From positions 124,001 to 188,000 of the forward strand of contig JAKSZP010000011.1 of assembly GCA_022478985.1 (NCBI GenBank): a stretch of 64,000 nt of DNA. The letters are read 5' to 3'. This document shows positions 47,644 through 59,957 of this stretch, one piece after another. The translations under genes and the position numbers were made by a program. Under the pieces are notes generated by a model. That model was not told the DNA's origin and searched no databases. It saw nothing but the letters and a program-made list of their open reading frames with translations. The stretch's first letter is position 1; each line of letters opens with the position of its first letter. The DNA comes from Massospora cicadina. Its lineage: Eukaryota; Entomophthoromycota; Entomophthoromycetes; Entomophthorales; Entomophthoraceae.

Positions 47644-48747
47644 TGTTAAAATCTGAGGATTGCTTGATTGATAAATAGAATCCTGCACAATTAATTGGGT
47701 TGAAGTTTGGCTGAATGATCCTTGATTTAGCCTATGGCTTACAGTAATCTGACCATTTGGAAGCTCACTAGGCGTATTTAGATTATTCCATCTCTTCTGA
47801 TCAATTTTGAACTCAATTTTTCCTTCATATTTGGGAACTTCTATTAAGGAAGGCAAAGGTACAAGCTTTGGATTTGACACTTCCAGCTTGTTGACACTCT
47901 CCAAAGAAAAGACTTTGATAGAAACCAGCAAAGAGATAAGGTAGATATATCTTTATTAAGACTATATTGTTTGATGATTATTCATTAGGCCAGGCGCTGG
48001 TATTTATACCTCTAGGGCATCTCCTGGCCACATTTGAGCATGCAATTTCAACAGATTTTTTCCACCTCGGTTCAGCCCTTGCACTGATATGACTATGACC
48101 TATTAATAGGTTTATTGGTGGCAATATACTCTCATATTGGGAGTATTTAAGAGACAAAAATCGCAATAAGATGTGCAAAATTGTCCTAGGATCCTCTCAA
48201 TTTGAGTTTCGTCATACTGCTGATGAAATACATCTTATGTGAGATTTTGGCATTGGTTGAAGTAAATGATACACCCCTAATCAGGACTTCAACAGGCCTC
48301 TCTCAATAGCACTAGGTACTCCCATTTGGGCAGTCTATGTGCAAGTGCTATTGAGCCTATTATGAGGATTGACATACAAATTTTACCCTAGGGCGGGAAA
48401 TTGATTAAGTTATCTTTGTCTACTTGTCCATGGGATTTTTAGACGTTATCTTAGGGTTGATCCCTGAATAATTTCTTATGCTGAATATTTGATATTGTTC
48501 CAATTAGTCAGGGCCAATTGCCAAGTTTTGTTGCTGTGATAATTGGCCTGAATGTGTAAGTGTATTTGGCCTGAGCTTTTGATAGAATAATTAAATTGAA
48601 TTGGCGTTGAGATAATTAGCCTGAGCCATGTAGTTAAAATAGGCTTTAAGTCAAGAATTAGAGTTTTAGCTTAAGTATTGGGAGGATAATTGGCCTAATC
48701 TTTTGGTTGTCAAAGGGTTATTTTTGGGCAACAACCAGAAAATGACA
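47644..48747 (-). repeat. 5' LTR of element C
   Basis: 1104 bp, direct repeat of 40050-41157. TATAAATA (minus strand) at 48001-48008. Confidence 0.93.
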
Positions 48748-49408
48748 ATGACCAAAATTCTCAAGTGATCCAAATAATACCAAAACAAACTAAAACCAAA
48801 CCCAACAAGGATGAAAATGTTAAACTGTTAACTTACCATGGTAGAGGGGAGGGGGATCAGAGTTGCTTCTTTAGCTATAGATTTATGGATCAAGGTGAAG
48901 GCTAAGGAGGAAAAAGGTTGTGAGTGCATCAGCAGTATGAAGGTTTAATATCACCCAAGGGAGATACAGGGTAGGGATTGTGCGCCGCAATAAAAGCATC
49001 AATGTAATTTTCAAGTTGTTCAGCTTGGATAGGGCTTTGAGGAGATTAACAATGGTGGAAATATTTACACGCAATCTTAAATTTTCTTATTTATAATTAC
49101 CACCACAACATCAAGGATTGCTTTTGAGCTTTTTTTGTAGAAATTGAGGTTGTCACGCTTATCTGCAATGATAAGTGTTAATGGAGTTTTATAGGAGCTA
49201 GACCCTCTGCAAGTGATGCAACACATTTAGCTATAGCTTTGTAAAGAGAATGTCAGTTTAAAATGAAATTGTATCAACTGTGAGCTTATGATCAGATTGT
49301 AAAAATGAGGCGTTTGTTTTCAGGGAATAAAAACGAGGGAGGATCGGGCCTCATAATCAGAGGTTAAAACGTTCAAGTTGAAGGTTGTATGGCACAGTGG
49401 GTTCACCC
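48748..49408 (-). pseudogene. J2 half-LINE, ORF1 C-terminal part
   Basis: Colinear with the J1 region 26905-27620 on the same strand; for example ACAATGGTGGAAATATTTAC at 49028 corresponds to ACAAACGTGGCAATGTTGG at 27248, and TGATCAGATTG...GAGGCGTTTG near 49290 to TGATCACTGCG...TGGCGTTTG. Strongly decayed. It ends at the LTR of D; the N-terminal part resumes at about 59958. Confidence 0.7.
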
Positions 49409-50320
49409 TGTTGAGTAGTTGACTGTTCCTAATCGTCAGGTAATTTGATAGAGGCATAATAATATTAGCATATGCCTAATTTTTTTTGGATTATATTGAA
49501 GATATCAGTAAGTATGGATCAGAAATATCCTAAGTATATGCAAAGCTTGGGATCCGCGGCCTAGTGATTCCACTTAATAATATATGACTAGATAACATGG
49601 CCCAGGGGCTTTGTTGGTTAAGTCAGACTTAACAATAGTTGACTTAATGACCCAGGATCGTGGGCTTTGTTGGTCTATGTCAAATTTAGTTTTTAATGTT
49701 GATCAAGTTTTTGATTAAATCAGTTTTTAATTAGTGGTATGTACCGCCTTGGTATGCGCTACCAATTGCTTGTTTGGAGTGAAAGTTAGCTATTTTAAGA
49801 CGCGTCAGAGAAAACGCTGTCTTGAGATAACTGTCAGATTAGACACAATCTGAGGCTGTGTGAAGTTACCCAAGATTCTCATAGATTGGAGTTACCCCAG
49901 AGTATCATAGTTTGTAGACCCTCAGACGTCTTCATTGTTCTCCACTGGCTAAGGGTCAATGAGAAATGAGGTGTCATGGGTGAGGTGTGGTTAACATTGA
50001 ACCCTATAAATTGTCCCTATTTTTTTAAATAAAACACAATCTTTTATTACTACAAGTTAATAGTTTAATATACAATCTTTTTATATTTAGTACTTTTTTT
50101 GTGTATTGAGTCAAGAAGGACTTGGGATCTGAAGGATCAGGGCAGCGAGCCATTGTACAAGTAAACAACAGAAGATTACAACCTTGAAGTATCATTTCCA
50201 AAGGTTTATATATTGACTATTGTCATTGCCTGTCTATTGTCTCCATACAATAGGCGCTCGAAACTCCAACTTATCTCAGAAGAAAAACCAGCCCAATTTA
50301 AGTAGGCCAAAACTTCAACA
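49409..50320 (+). repeat. 5' LTR of element D
   Basis: 912 bp; TATAAATT at 50005-50012 as a likely TATA box, repeated at 58625-58632. Confidence 0.93.
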
Positions 50321-50322
50321 AG

Positions 50323-50342
50323 TGGCGCTCATGGATGGGACC
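50323..50342 (+). other. Primer binding site of element D
   Basis: TGGCGCTCATGGATGGGACC, two bases after the LTR. Confidence 0.7.
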
Positions 50343-52560
50343 GCAGATGGTGACAACGCCAAACAGAGGAGCAACCCCAATCAATTATTCAGAACTGTTA
50401 CCAAGCCTAATGAGAATAATGAAAAGATTGTGTCCCAGATTAACTGGAATGTTGTACCCATCACTACCTAACCTGACAAAGTAATTTCACATGAGGAGCT
50501 AGAACATCTTGAACATCAGTTGTTAAGAGGGTATCAAATGGGACAAGAGCCCACGGAAAATACTAGCAAATATTTTTATCTCCAATGACAACAAGATGTG
50601 TTGTGGATAGAATAGCTAGCTCATCATCAATTGAGTGTAGCTCAAATCTGAAACAATTTAACTGGAATAGAGATACTACCCAATACTTAACTAAAAGTGT
50701 ACACCCTACCTCCAGAAATTCTCAGGTTACAATTGCCCGTCATCATGCAGACATCACTGAGCTGTTAAACTTTCATGAAACTCCAGCCAGGTGGGCCAAA
50801 TCTTATAATGGACAATTGGAAGCTAACTTAAATTTGAGGTCCATTATATTATGGAGGCAAATTATAATATAGCCACTTGGGCTAATGATTGGGTAGAAGA
50901 ATTAGCGCAAGAGCTAAATGACAGATTACTCCCATCTTTGACAACTTCTTGGAAGAAAAAGGAATTACTAAACCTTGGGTTAGCAATATCACTCATACTT
51001 TCATTAATGCTTCAGAGTTTATTAGGTTTGACCATGAAGACCAAGAGACACAATTAAACCATAACAATGAAATTTGTGAGCAGTATTAATGACTGAGTGC
51101 CCAAATTTTACAGATAAAGGATGCTTACACTAAGAAAATCAACTACTGGCACACATATTTCGAAGGCCAATGGGTGGAGAATATAAAAATTAAGGACTCC
51201 ATTGATTGGCTAAATTAACAGATTGATAATCTTAATGAGGATATTACCTTTACAATGAGGGTAACAATATTATCCATGGAGAAGTAAACCATTGCAAGAA
51301 TTCAATAAGGAAAAGTACCAAGTGTTTTCCGTCCTGCAACTACAAACTACTAGCTTGATTGAAGAAATTGCAAAATTAAAGTAAAAAATTGAAACTGTAT
51401 CAATTGGGAAAATGAAATCAATGATCAAATCCTAGCTTTGGATGACAGGCGTTGCCAGTGTGCCATGAACCATTTGACTGGAAATACTTCTTAATATTAT
51501 AAGGATGAAGCTTTGGAAGTAGCTACTAAAATGGATGCTGGGCCACGTCAACAAGTGCCTAGCAATATGGTTGCTTTAATCAACCCCAATTCCTCAAACC
51601 ATGGTAAAGTACCTCAGCGCCCTAGTACGCCTGGCTCAAGCCAGCAAAGAATTAATAGTGATAACCATAAGTGGGAAAACGCTAATTACAAACCATTCAA
51701 CTTGCCTGCTTTTGATAACAATGGAAATGTAACAACATTTATCAAACGCTTTAAAATGGCCATGTATGGGACCAGTGACTGCAACAAAGCAGCCACTATG
51801 ATCAACTGCTTAAATGAGTAAAGAATCGAGCTAATTATGCCTCACATGGACGAAAACCCAACCTACGCCAAAGTCAAAGAGGCTGTACTTCATGAATTTG
51901 GATGTCCATAACGAATGTTGACTAGAAAATTTAAGTTAGTGAACATTTTCTTTAAGAAAACAAAGTAATTGACAAATTTGTGGATTGATTTTATCGTGAA
52001 GCTCAAGTCCTCCTAGCTGCAAAGGCTATGGTCGATTTTGACACAAAAATTGCACTAAACATGCAGTACAACCTTACCAAAATTTGTCAAACATTTTATT
52101 TGTCTGATTTTGTGCAAATCTTTGAGATGTACAAATTGGTTGATTATATTCACTGATGTTCACAAAAATTATGGCCCTCCTAATACTGGGTACAGATTAG
52201 GACCTGCTACCTATGCTGGAAAACCCTTCAAACCAATAAGAAGATTGACATTAATCCGCCTGTGAAAACTGAGCAACACGAAAATACAAGGGCCCCAAGT
52301 TCATTAAATGAGACTACTTGCCACAAATTCAATCATAAAGGGCACTTTGCTTTCAGATGCTGACAGCGTAATTTCAATGTAGTCCTTCCAGATAACGCGC
52401 AGGAGGAGGGAAAAAACAAGCAAAGTAGATGTGGGACGCTCTATTGTGACAAAAACACCAGTCCCACCTGACTGACACGAGAACTCAGGCCATGGGGCCT
52501 CAATTACCAGCAAAACGAATTCTATTTTAGCACTTAATTAGAATCTACAAACATACATGC
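50330..52560 (+). pseudogene. Element D gag
   Basis: N-terminal charged region (from ATG 50330, overlapping the primer site), capsid at 51670-52140 (YKPFNLPAFDNNGNVTTFIK, then FVD.FYREAQVLLAAKAM with a stop) and a knuckle near 52318-52360 (CHKFNHKGHFAFRC, with Phe in place of the second Cys). Many stops. Confidence 0.8.
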
Positions 52561-52754
52561 GGTAACTTGCTCTCAGAATAAGGTTGTCATACATGAAGCC
52601 TTTGAAGTAGTTTGTAAACTGTATGTGCAACAAATACTTAAAAAAACCAGCTGGAGGGTCTGAGCAATGAAGCAAATACCCCAAGCTTGGAAGAGGTGAA
52701 CATAGCTATGCCAATTGACACATAATCAATGAATGTCCTAGTATCAGAAATACT

Positions 52755-53690
52755 TTGAAGCACACTCTTAACTCTTTAGATGCTTCCAATATTCACTTAG
52801 TAAACTTTATTGGTTTTTATTACTCTGAGTGCAATTACGTGGATATTCTGGTCAACAATATCAAAGTTGTAGATATTGCTGCTAATGGAGCACCTGTAAA
52901 CACTGTCTCCACGAAGCTTGACAGGAAGTTGAAAATTGCTCCAGACATTGACTACAATTGGGATAATAGGACCGCAGGCCCCAAAATCACTAAGAGTGAA
53001 GTAGCTTACAGCGCCCTGCCACTATAAATTGGAGCTTTGGTAGTAGCTGAACCTGCAATAGTGCTTCCCAACGTCAATTATGACATATTGATTACAATTA
53101 GTTTTCTAAGGACCTATGGGTCTCGTGAGATTTCAAAGAAAACATCTTGACAATATTGGGCCAATCACTTCTAATTAATACTCTTGTGACAATAAATATA
53201 CCACTAGCCATTGCAAAAACTTTTTAATATCTCTTATGCCAATGGAATAATACCAGTAGGATATATTCAGTGGGGAAATCAAAGCCATCCCATGCCAACC
53301 ACCATAAACAAAAATCAAAGAATACCTCTACAGGTGAATAAGGATGCGACAATAGCTCCAGGCCATCAACTGGTTATGAGGACTGGGACTATGCTTTATA
53401 TGCCAGAAGGAATATACAGGGAGGTCATACCCCTTGGAATCATTCTTGGGTGGAACCTAGTGTATCACCTGGAATACTTATACCAGGGCATGAGGAAATC
53501 GATATCATAATAGAAAATATAACCAGCTGAATTACTAAGGACAAGAAATATCAAGTATTCACACTTGTGCATCTAATTCTGAGGAACGAGATACAATCAG
53601 CTGTCAAAACTGGCAATTTATCTGAGTTTGGTTTACTAAGCAAGGGTTTGGGGCACATGCTGTAATTCACCAAGAATCATTTACTGGATT
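52755..53690 (+). pseudogene. Element D protease and linker
   Basis: 52755-53027 has VVDIAANGAPVNTVSTKL, where the catalytic Asp of the usual DTGAP is replaced (AANGAP). NVNYDILIT near 53080 is the second strand. 53211-53510 is the linker with VNKDATIAPGHQLVMRTG. Confidence 0.85.
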
Positions 53691-53699
53691 ATCATAACA

Positions 53700-54420
53700 A
53701 CAGAAGGATGAAGCACTGGAGTTGTTTGAACGATACTAAGAAATATTTACAAAAGATGACCCAGATTTAGGTTGTGCAAAAGAAGTACAGCATTTCGTTG
53801 ACACCAGAGACCATGTGCCTATTAGAATGAGGTCAATCCGGTGCCCCTGGGCTAGCGAGGAAATAGTCAGAAAAGATCTAGACAAATTGCTGAAAAGTGG
53901 AATGATTGTGTCCTCAAAAATCCTGTGGGCCAGCCCAGTTTTGATCGTGAAGAAAAAAGACCGCAGCAATTGAGTTGTAATTTATTATCATCGCCTCAAT
54001 GCCCTTATAAAAAAAGGATTCATATTTGTTGCCCAGAATTGATAATGCCCTGGACCATCTGGGAAGGCAAAGTATTTTACTGCAATGGACCTCATCTCAG
54101 GATATTGGCAAATTGAACTGCCTCAAGAGGATCAGGAGAAGTGCGCAATGATTGCTGCACAAGGGCTGTTTCAACCAACAAGCATGCCACAGGGGCTGTG
54201 TAATGTTCTGGCGACCTTTCAGCGTGCTATGGACACAATTTTGGGGGACTTTAAATTATCCTGCATGCTGGTGTACCTGGATGATATCAATGTCTATTTG
54301 TAGATGTTTCCCAAACATCTGGAGCACCTTGAGCAAGTGTTTGAACGCCTGCTGAAAGCCAATATGAAGATAAAAACTAGAAAATGCCAATTATTTAAAG
54401 AACAATTGGAATACCTCAGG
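53700..54420 (+). pseudogene. Element D reverse transcriptase
   Basis: Fingers at 53870-53990 in broken frames (KLLKSGMIV; SPVLIVKKKD). Palm 54085-54303: MDLISGYWQIELPQEDQEKC, MPQGLCNVLATFQRAMDTIL, CMLVYLDDINVYL with YLDD intact, then TAG. Confidence 0.88.
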
Positions 54421-55180
54421 TTTGTCAATTTTTCCAAGGGCTTGCGGCCTCAACCTCAAAAAGGTGGAGGTTATTAAAAATATGCAAGCTCTGACAAGTA
54501 TGAGGGATATTCAAGAATTTTTAGGCATGGTAGGATACTATCAAAGATTTGTAGAAGGGTTTGTGAGTATTTCTGAGCCTCAATTTCATTTACTACAAGG
54601 ATGAGTTTGATTTTGCTGGGCAGATGAGTGCCAGCAAGGCTTTGAGGCTTTGAAAACCACAATGAGCACGGCGCCTGTCCTCTGATATCTAGATTTTAGC
54701 AGGCCTTTTATCATACAAACTGACGCCTCATTGGCCGCGATTGGGGGTGTGCTATCTCAGGTTGAGGATGATGGCGAGAAGCATATGGTCGCTTATTGCA
54801 GAAGGACGCTGAATAAGCATTAGTGTAATTATACGGTGACCAAGAAAGAGTGTTTGGCTGTCATCTATGCTTGTAAACAATTCCAGGTGTACATTCATGG
54901 CATCAAGTTTTAAGTAGTGATGAATCAAAGCTCATTATGATGGCTCCACAATCTCAAGGAGCCTGAGGGATGGTTAGCCCGTTGGACTCTGAAATTACAG
55001 GCGTACAACTATGAAATTACTTATAGAGCTGGAGTAGCTCATCAAAACGCAAATGGACTATTATGACTTCCTATTGTAGCCGTCCTGAGCAGTTTGGCTG
55101 ATGAGCTTTATGAAAAAGTTATTACTCAAAAATATTGGGATGAGCCGCCTGAAGTACAAAAGACGATCAAAAAAGCATTA
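54421..55180 (+). pseudogene. Element D RNase H
   Basis: Connection (IQEFLGMVGYYQRFVEGFVS), start FIIQTDASLAAIGGVLSQ, NYTVTKKECLAVIYACKQF and EPEGWLARWTLKLQAYNYEI. In several places TGA stands where relatives have Arg (SL*WL, LL*LP, VL*YLD). Confidence 0.87.
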
Positions 55181-56260
55181 ACTGACACTGAATATTGAAA
55201 TGGAGTCTTATACAAGCTAAAGCCCGAGGGGCAGTAAAAATTTTTCCCAAAACCTTCATACCAAATGAAGATTATTACATAAGCCTACAAGGCCTTTGGG
55301 CACAGAGGACTGACCAAAAAGAAAGAATTGATACAATCTAGTTACTATTGGGATTCCATGCAATTTAATATCCAAGATGTAAACAATAAATGCCATTCAT
55401 GCCAAATTGCAAAGCCTATGAAGTCAGATGTGAAACATCAATTGGTCAAACCTGACTGGGCCTGGCATACCAGGTCAATTGATGTAGTCAGTCCTTTGCC
55501 TGTGAGTAGCCTAGGCAAAAATACATAGTTGTTGCTATCAACTATCTTATGAAATTGGTGGAAGCGAAAGCAATTTGAGATTTCAGGTCCTTGACTACCG
55601 CCAAGTATTTTATAGACTGTATTATTTATAAGCATGGATGCCCCCAGAAGATCTTAATGAATAACGGCACAAACTTAACTGCACAGATGGTGCAACGGTT
55701 GAACAAGTTGATGTCCATCAAGGGAGTGTTGTCAACACCATACCATCTTGAGACTAATGGTATAGTAGAATGAGTGAATAGCACTCTAGTTGGCATATTA
55801 CACCAAAATGCAGCTGTAGCGCCTTCGCAATAAGCTATTTTCATTAGTGCTACGGTATTTGTGTACAATATTGGACATCACAGCAGCATGGGCCACTCAC
55901 CGTTTTGACTTCTGTATGGTAGACAGCCCGCTCTACCTCCATTATTAAATTTGGTACTCAATTCAACTTAGCAATTGCCCCAAAAAGTTATGTTGAGCAA
56001 CTGGCGAAGTATTTAATCAAGCTACACTCTGAAGCTTATCAGAACGTGATTAATCGAAAAACTAGCCAGAAGAACTATGATGATGCTAAATGAGCTACTG
56101 TGTCTAAGTTCCAGGAAAGAGACTTAATAGTATATTGTGACACTCATAGCGCAGGCCGCGCGCACAAGCTGGCCTCGCTTTAGAAAGGTCCATTTATTAT
56201 AATGTAGAAATTGTCTAAAGATAATATACCATTAATGATCAAGGCGGCTGGGTTGTGAAT
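55181..56260 (+). pseudogene. Element D integrase
   Basis: HHCC domain (HRGLTKKKELIQSSYYW, CHSCQIAKP), first Asp motif SIDVVSPLPV kept, second changed to [12 protein letters not shown] (DNG to NNG), Glu motif ETNGIVE kept. The C-terminal part runs on to about 56230 in broken frames. Confidence 0.87.
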
Positions 56261-57386
56261 CAAGTATACACTAAGCTCCGTTGTTCATATCATAAAGAAT
56301 AATATTAAAAGAAAAAAAAACTTGATAAACTAAAAAAGAGAGAAGACTTTAACAAGTAAGAATTTTAAAAAATTAACTCATAACTTCTGAGGCCTCATTG
56401 CCACTGGGACTGGATGACCTTTCTTTGGGAGGGGTAGGAGAGTGAGATTGAACTGGGGGAGCCTATAACAGTGTAGGAGATGTGCATAAATCATACAAGT
56501 ATCAACTATCAAGACCCTTTCAGAGATGTGCCAAACCCAAAAAGTCTTGGAACCAGGCACGCTGGCCTGGTCAGCTTTAGAAAGGCCATCAAACTAAAAG
56601 AAACGACCATTTTTAAAAGACTTTGGAACAGGTGATAGAGAGTTTTGATTCTGGAGAAAATGCTGCAGAAAGGAAGATACAGTCAGTGAGAAGGCTTTCA
56701 AGACAGGGGTAAATCAGGGGGAGGACCACTTTTTCACAAAACTTCTGAGAATGGGCCTCATCTAAAACTCTGCGCATGTTGGGAATTTCTTGGTAGGAAT
56801 AGAGAAGGAGGGAAAAACGCACGCGCCCAGTAGAGTCATCTGAGTGATGTATTTTTCAGGAAGCTCTTTTGCCAAGCTTTTTCAATGGCCTTGGTATATT
56901 AAAAGAATGCACCAATCTTTTGAACCCAACTCTTGAGTCCAAACAGGATGTGCATATTGGTATATAGCATCGTTGGAGTGCACCAAAACCTAGCTACTGA
57001 GTTAGCAAAAGAAGAGCCTGATTAGCCTCAAAAATATTGAATGAGGCAACCTCAGGCTCTGAGGCAAGTGCAGATGACAAGTAGGCTTCTACAAGTTCTG
57101 AAATTGGATCAAGTTCAAACCTGAAAAAGACACGCTGCCTGCATGTAGGGAAGAAATAAGAATGGAGGAAGAGAAGACTTGAAAAAGTGAGAACAAGAAG
57201 TCAGGAAGGAGATCCCTATCCAAAGCGAATTGATTCCAAATGAGGGTTTCTTTGGGCTGACCAGATTTAGAAGCACAAAGAGTTAATGAGACAGTCAAAG
57301 GATAATCGCGCTTAACCCATCAAGATGTTCTTTGGAAAAACTCAAAGCCAAGGGGCCTGTTTGGGTTCATCAATGATTGCTGAAGT

Positions 57387-57696
57387 CGTTTGGTGCAGTG
57401 ATATGGACTATTCATAATTCATATCTTTACGCCAATTTTGACTCCACTCTGTGAATGCTGCCCCATATGATCACTCACTTTCAGGTTCATTTCGAGATGA
57501 CTCTGAGAGTATTTACCATGTCGCCATGGGCCAATAGGTCAGTTCAAGTGGATACCTGGCTCTGGAAAAGCTTTCCCCCACCCTTTCTTGACACCTCCGC
57601 TTACCCTTGCCTTCTCCTCAAGCTCTTAGGACTCAGGCGTGATTAAATAAAGATAAGTGTATCCCCCTTTAGGTTGGGACCACCTAGTGCTAAAAA
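57387..57696 (+). mobile_element. SINE-2, full-length copy (S2a)
   Basis: A 310-bp insertion between two perfect copies of AATGATTGCTGAAGT (57372-57386, 57697-57711). The head is tRNA-like: A-box-like TGGTGCAGTGATATGG (57391-57406) and B-box-like ATTTTGACTCC (57435-57445) at tRNA spacing. The 3' end is TAGGTTGGGACCACCTAGTG, CTAAAAAAA. Unrelated in its tail to SINE-1. Confidence 0.85.
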
Positions 57697-57887
57697 AATG
57701 ATTGCTGAAGTTGCAGCGGGATGCAAAGCTGAACTTTTGGGTACCATTGAAGCATAGCTGGTTTAACCATCTTGAGAGATCAAAGGCAACACACCTGAGT
57801 TGACCATAGCACGCTGCATGGAAGTGCTCAATTCAAAGAATAATTGTTTTTCCAAGGCTGAAAGGCTATTGACATAGCGCTCATATT

Positions 57888-57936
57888 TCTTTTTTTATTA
57901 CTAGATGGTCCCAACCTGAGGGGGATTCATCGATGT
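57888..57936 (-). mobile_element. SINE-2 5'-truncated copy (S2b), 49 bp
   Basis: Minus strand: GAATCCCCCTCAGGTTGGGA, CCATCTAGTAATAAAAAAAGA, flanked by perfect CATAGCGCTCATATT (57873-57887, 57937-57951). Confidence 0.88.
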
Positions 57937-58019
57937 CATAGCGCTCATATTAAAAAGATCACGATAAGTTAAACATTGTGACCCAGAAAGAAGGGTACCA
58001 GCCACTTTTATCCAGTCAA

Positions 58020-58030
58020 GGCGTGGGAAG
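58020..58030 (+). other. Polypurine tract of element D
   Basis: GGCGTGGGAAG directly before the 3' LTR. Confidence 0.6.
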
Positions 58031-58941
58031 TGTTGAGTAGTTGACTGGACCTAATTGTTAGGTAATTTAATAGGGAATAATAATATTAGCTTATGCCTAA
58101 TTTGTTATGGCTTATATTGAAGATGTCAGTAAATATGGATCAGAAATATCCTAAGTATATGCAAAGCTTGGGATCCGCGGCCTAATGATTCCACTTAATA
58201 ATATATGACTAGATAACATGGCCAAAGGCTTTGTTGGTTAAGTCAGACTTAACAATAGTTGACTTAATGACCCAGGCTCGTGGGCTTTGTTGGTCTATGT
58301 CAAAATTAGTTTTTATGTTGATCAAGTTTTTGATTAAATCAGTTTTTAATTAGTGGTATGTACCGCCTTGGTATGCGCTACCAATTGCTTGAGAGGAGCA
58401 ATGGTTTAGCTATTTTCAGATGCATCAGAGAAAACGCTGTCTTGAGATAACTGTCAGATTAGACACAATCTGAGGCTGTGTGAAGTTACCCCAGATTCTC
58501 ATAGATTAGAGTTAACCCAGAGTATCATAGTTTGTAGACCCTCAGACGTCTTTATTGTTCTCCACTTGCTAAGGGACAATGAAAAATGAGGTGTCATGTG
58601 TGAGATGTGGTTAACATTGAACCTTATAAATTATCCCCTAATTTTTTACAAATAAAACAATCTTTTATCACTACAAGTTAATAGGTTAATATACAATCTT
58701 TTTATATTTAATATTTTTTGTTGTATTAAGTCAAAAATTTACTTGATCAGAAGGACCAGGGCAGTGAGCCATTGTACAAGTAATTAACAGAAGAACACAG
58801 CCTTAAAGTGTTATTTACAAGGAGTTTATATCTCGACTATTGCCACCATCTGGTCTATTGTCTCCATAGAATAGGCGCTCGAAACTCTGACTTATCTCAG
58901 AAGAAGAATTAGCTAAATTGAAGTAGACCAAAACTTCAACA
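58031..58941 (+). repeat. 3' LTR of element D
   Basis: 911 bp, direct repeat of 49409-50320. Confidence 0.93.
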
Positions 58942-59957
58942 CCCCACAATTCAGAAACCTTGGCCTTTAAGGCTCTGGGATTCAGTTAAATTGGATTGCG
59001 CATTGGCATAAGGGCAAGATTGATTGGGCGAATGGGAGATGCTTGGGAGTGTCATGGTTGGATGACTTAATAGTGGGAACTAATGCCAAAGATAAGGCTG
59101 GGCGACAGGAGGCCCAGCAGGTGAAACTTCAGGAACTTCCTGACCTGAAACACACCTTAGATTAACGCTGGGTGCAAGCAAAACATGCCCAGGTTGGTAC
59201 TAATGGGGTGCAAAACGCCCAGCCCATTATCTTGGCCCATGCACTAAAACATATGATCTACATAATGAATGAAGACAGTTCAATTTGGTTAATTGGAGAA
59301 CAATGGTTCAAATCCTGTTTGAGTTATGAAATCATGAGCTTGGGTAAAATACAGCTTTAATCAATCACTCGAGTGAAGTCCCTTTCAGTGTATTTTACAA
59401 AAACGGATGGAAGCATTTGGTTATTGGAGCATCAAGGCTTGGGAATGCTGCCGCAGAACCCTAATTTCCCTAATCCACTTTAAATATGTTTTTCGCGACC
59501 AACATTCCTCATTGGGCAACTTTTTTAAATAAATTTATCCGTTATTTTATGTTTTACATATGGTTCCTTGGGCGAACTTGGTAGTGGACCTCTTTGAGGA
59601 GGTCTCCAACTATGTGGGCCACTACATCCTAGCATAATTTACCAAAATCCCAGGTGCTCCCTTTGGCCGCTCAGGTCCCCTCCAGATCGAGGCACCCAAG
59701 CCTACTGGCACAGAGTTACACTTGATTATGGACTCCCCTCTGGGGTCCACTCAAGCTGTGCTGTTTCTCGCTTACCTGGTACTATGTTTCGCGCTCTACA
59801 CCCTTGCCTTGGGTCCCTTTGGCACAGGCACCGTTCAAGGTGCCTTCTTTCCCATTCTACTTACAGCTAGTTCCCTAGCAGTGTGGGTATGCATCCCACA
59901 TCACCTTGCTGGGAACGAGAGAGTTACAGACACTCTTTTGACAGGGATTAAATAGTA
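58942..59957 (+). mobile_element. Unknown repeat family F, copy 2
   Basis: Uninterrupted partner of 14600-14823 plus 21206-21800. Reading with a few frame changes: VSWLDDLIVGTNAKD, a block around 59270-59300 (DSSIWLIGEQ) with an echo at 59400 (TDGSIWLLEHQ), a hydrophobic open stretch 59722-59955, and the end LAGNERVTDTLLTG. GNER.TD faintly recalls the end of an RNase H domain, but spacing and other motifs are too weak to claim it. It sits between element D and the N-terminal part of J2 ORF1. Confidence 0.55.

Larger units (their letters stand above)
40050..48747 (-). mobile_element. Ty3/gypsy LTR retrotransposon C
   Basis: LTRs at 40050-41157 and 47644-48747, target duplication ATGAC at 40045-40049 and 48748-48752, and minus-strand gag, PR, RT, RNase H and IN. 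It is inserted between the ORF1 part and the 3' tail of J2. RT keeps YLDD, but other parts are broken. Confidence 0.93.
56290..58019 (-). pseudogene. Antisense gene-like region in element D
   Basis: Between integrase and the 3' LTR the coding signal is on the opposite strand. Reading down from about 58010: WIKVAGTLLSGSQCLTYRDL, then SIAFQPWKNNYSLN, KPAMLQWYPKVQLCIPLQLQ, 57089-57298 (TLCASKSGQPKETLIWNQFA), 56613-56822 (YSYQEIPNMRRVLDEAHSQK), and a Pro/Ser-rich end SSSPSGNEASEVMS closing at about 56388. Total about 430 codons once the two SINE-2 insertions are set aside. No family is recognised. Antisense ORFs at this place are known in some large gypsy elements; whether this is homologous to any cannot be said here. 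Confidence 0.5.
49409..58941 (+). mobile_element. Ty3/gypsy LTR retrotransposon D
   Basis: LTRs at 49409-50320 and 58031-58941, both TGTTGAGTAG...TTCAACA, with gag, PR, RT, RNase H and IN on the plus strand. The internal region is 7.7 kb because about 1.7 kb of extra, antisense-coding sequence lies between IN and the 3' LTR. The flanks CACCC and CCCCA do not form a clean duplication. Confidence 0.92.

Noticed and set aside
49404..58946. A target duplication for element D (CACCC and CCCCA)
   Set aside because: Two of five positions differ, and the right flank belongs to family F while the left belongs to J2, so the original site is not clear.
59722..59955. A host membrane protein gene
   Set aside because: The hydrophobic stretch is part of repeat family F, whose other copy is frameshifted there.
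59880..59955. RNase H domain in family F
   Set aside because: Only GNER.TD resembles one; the acidic motifs upstream are not in convincing positions.
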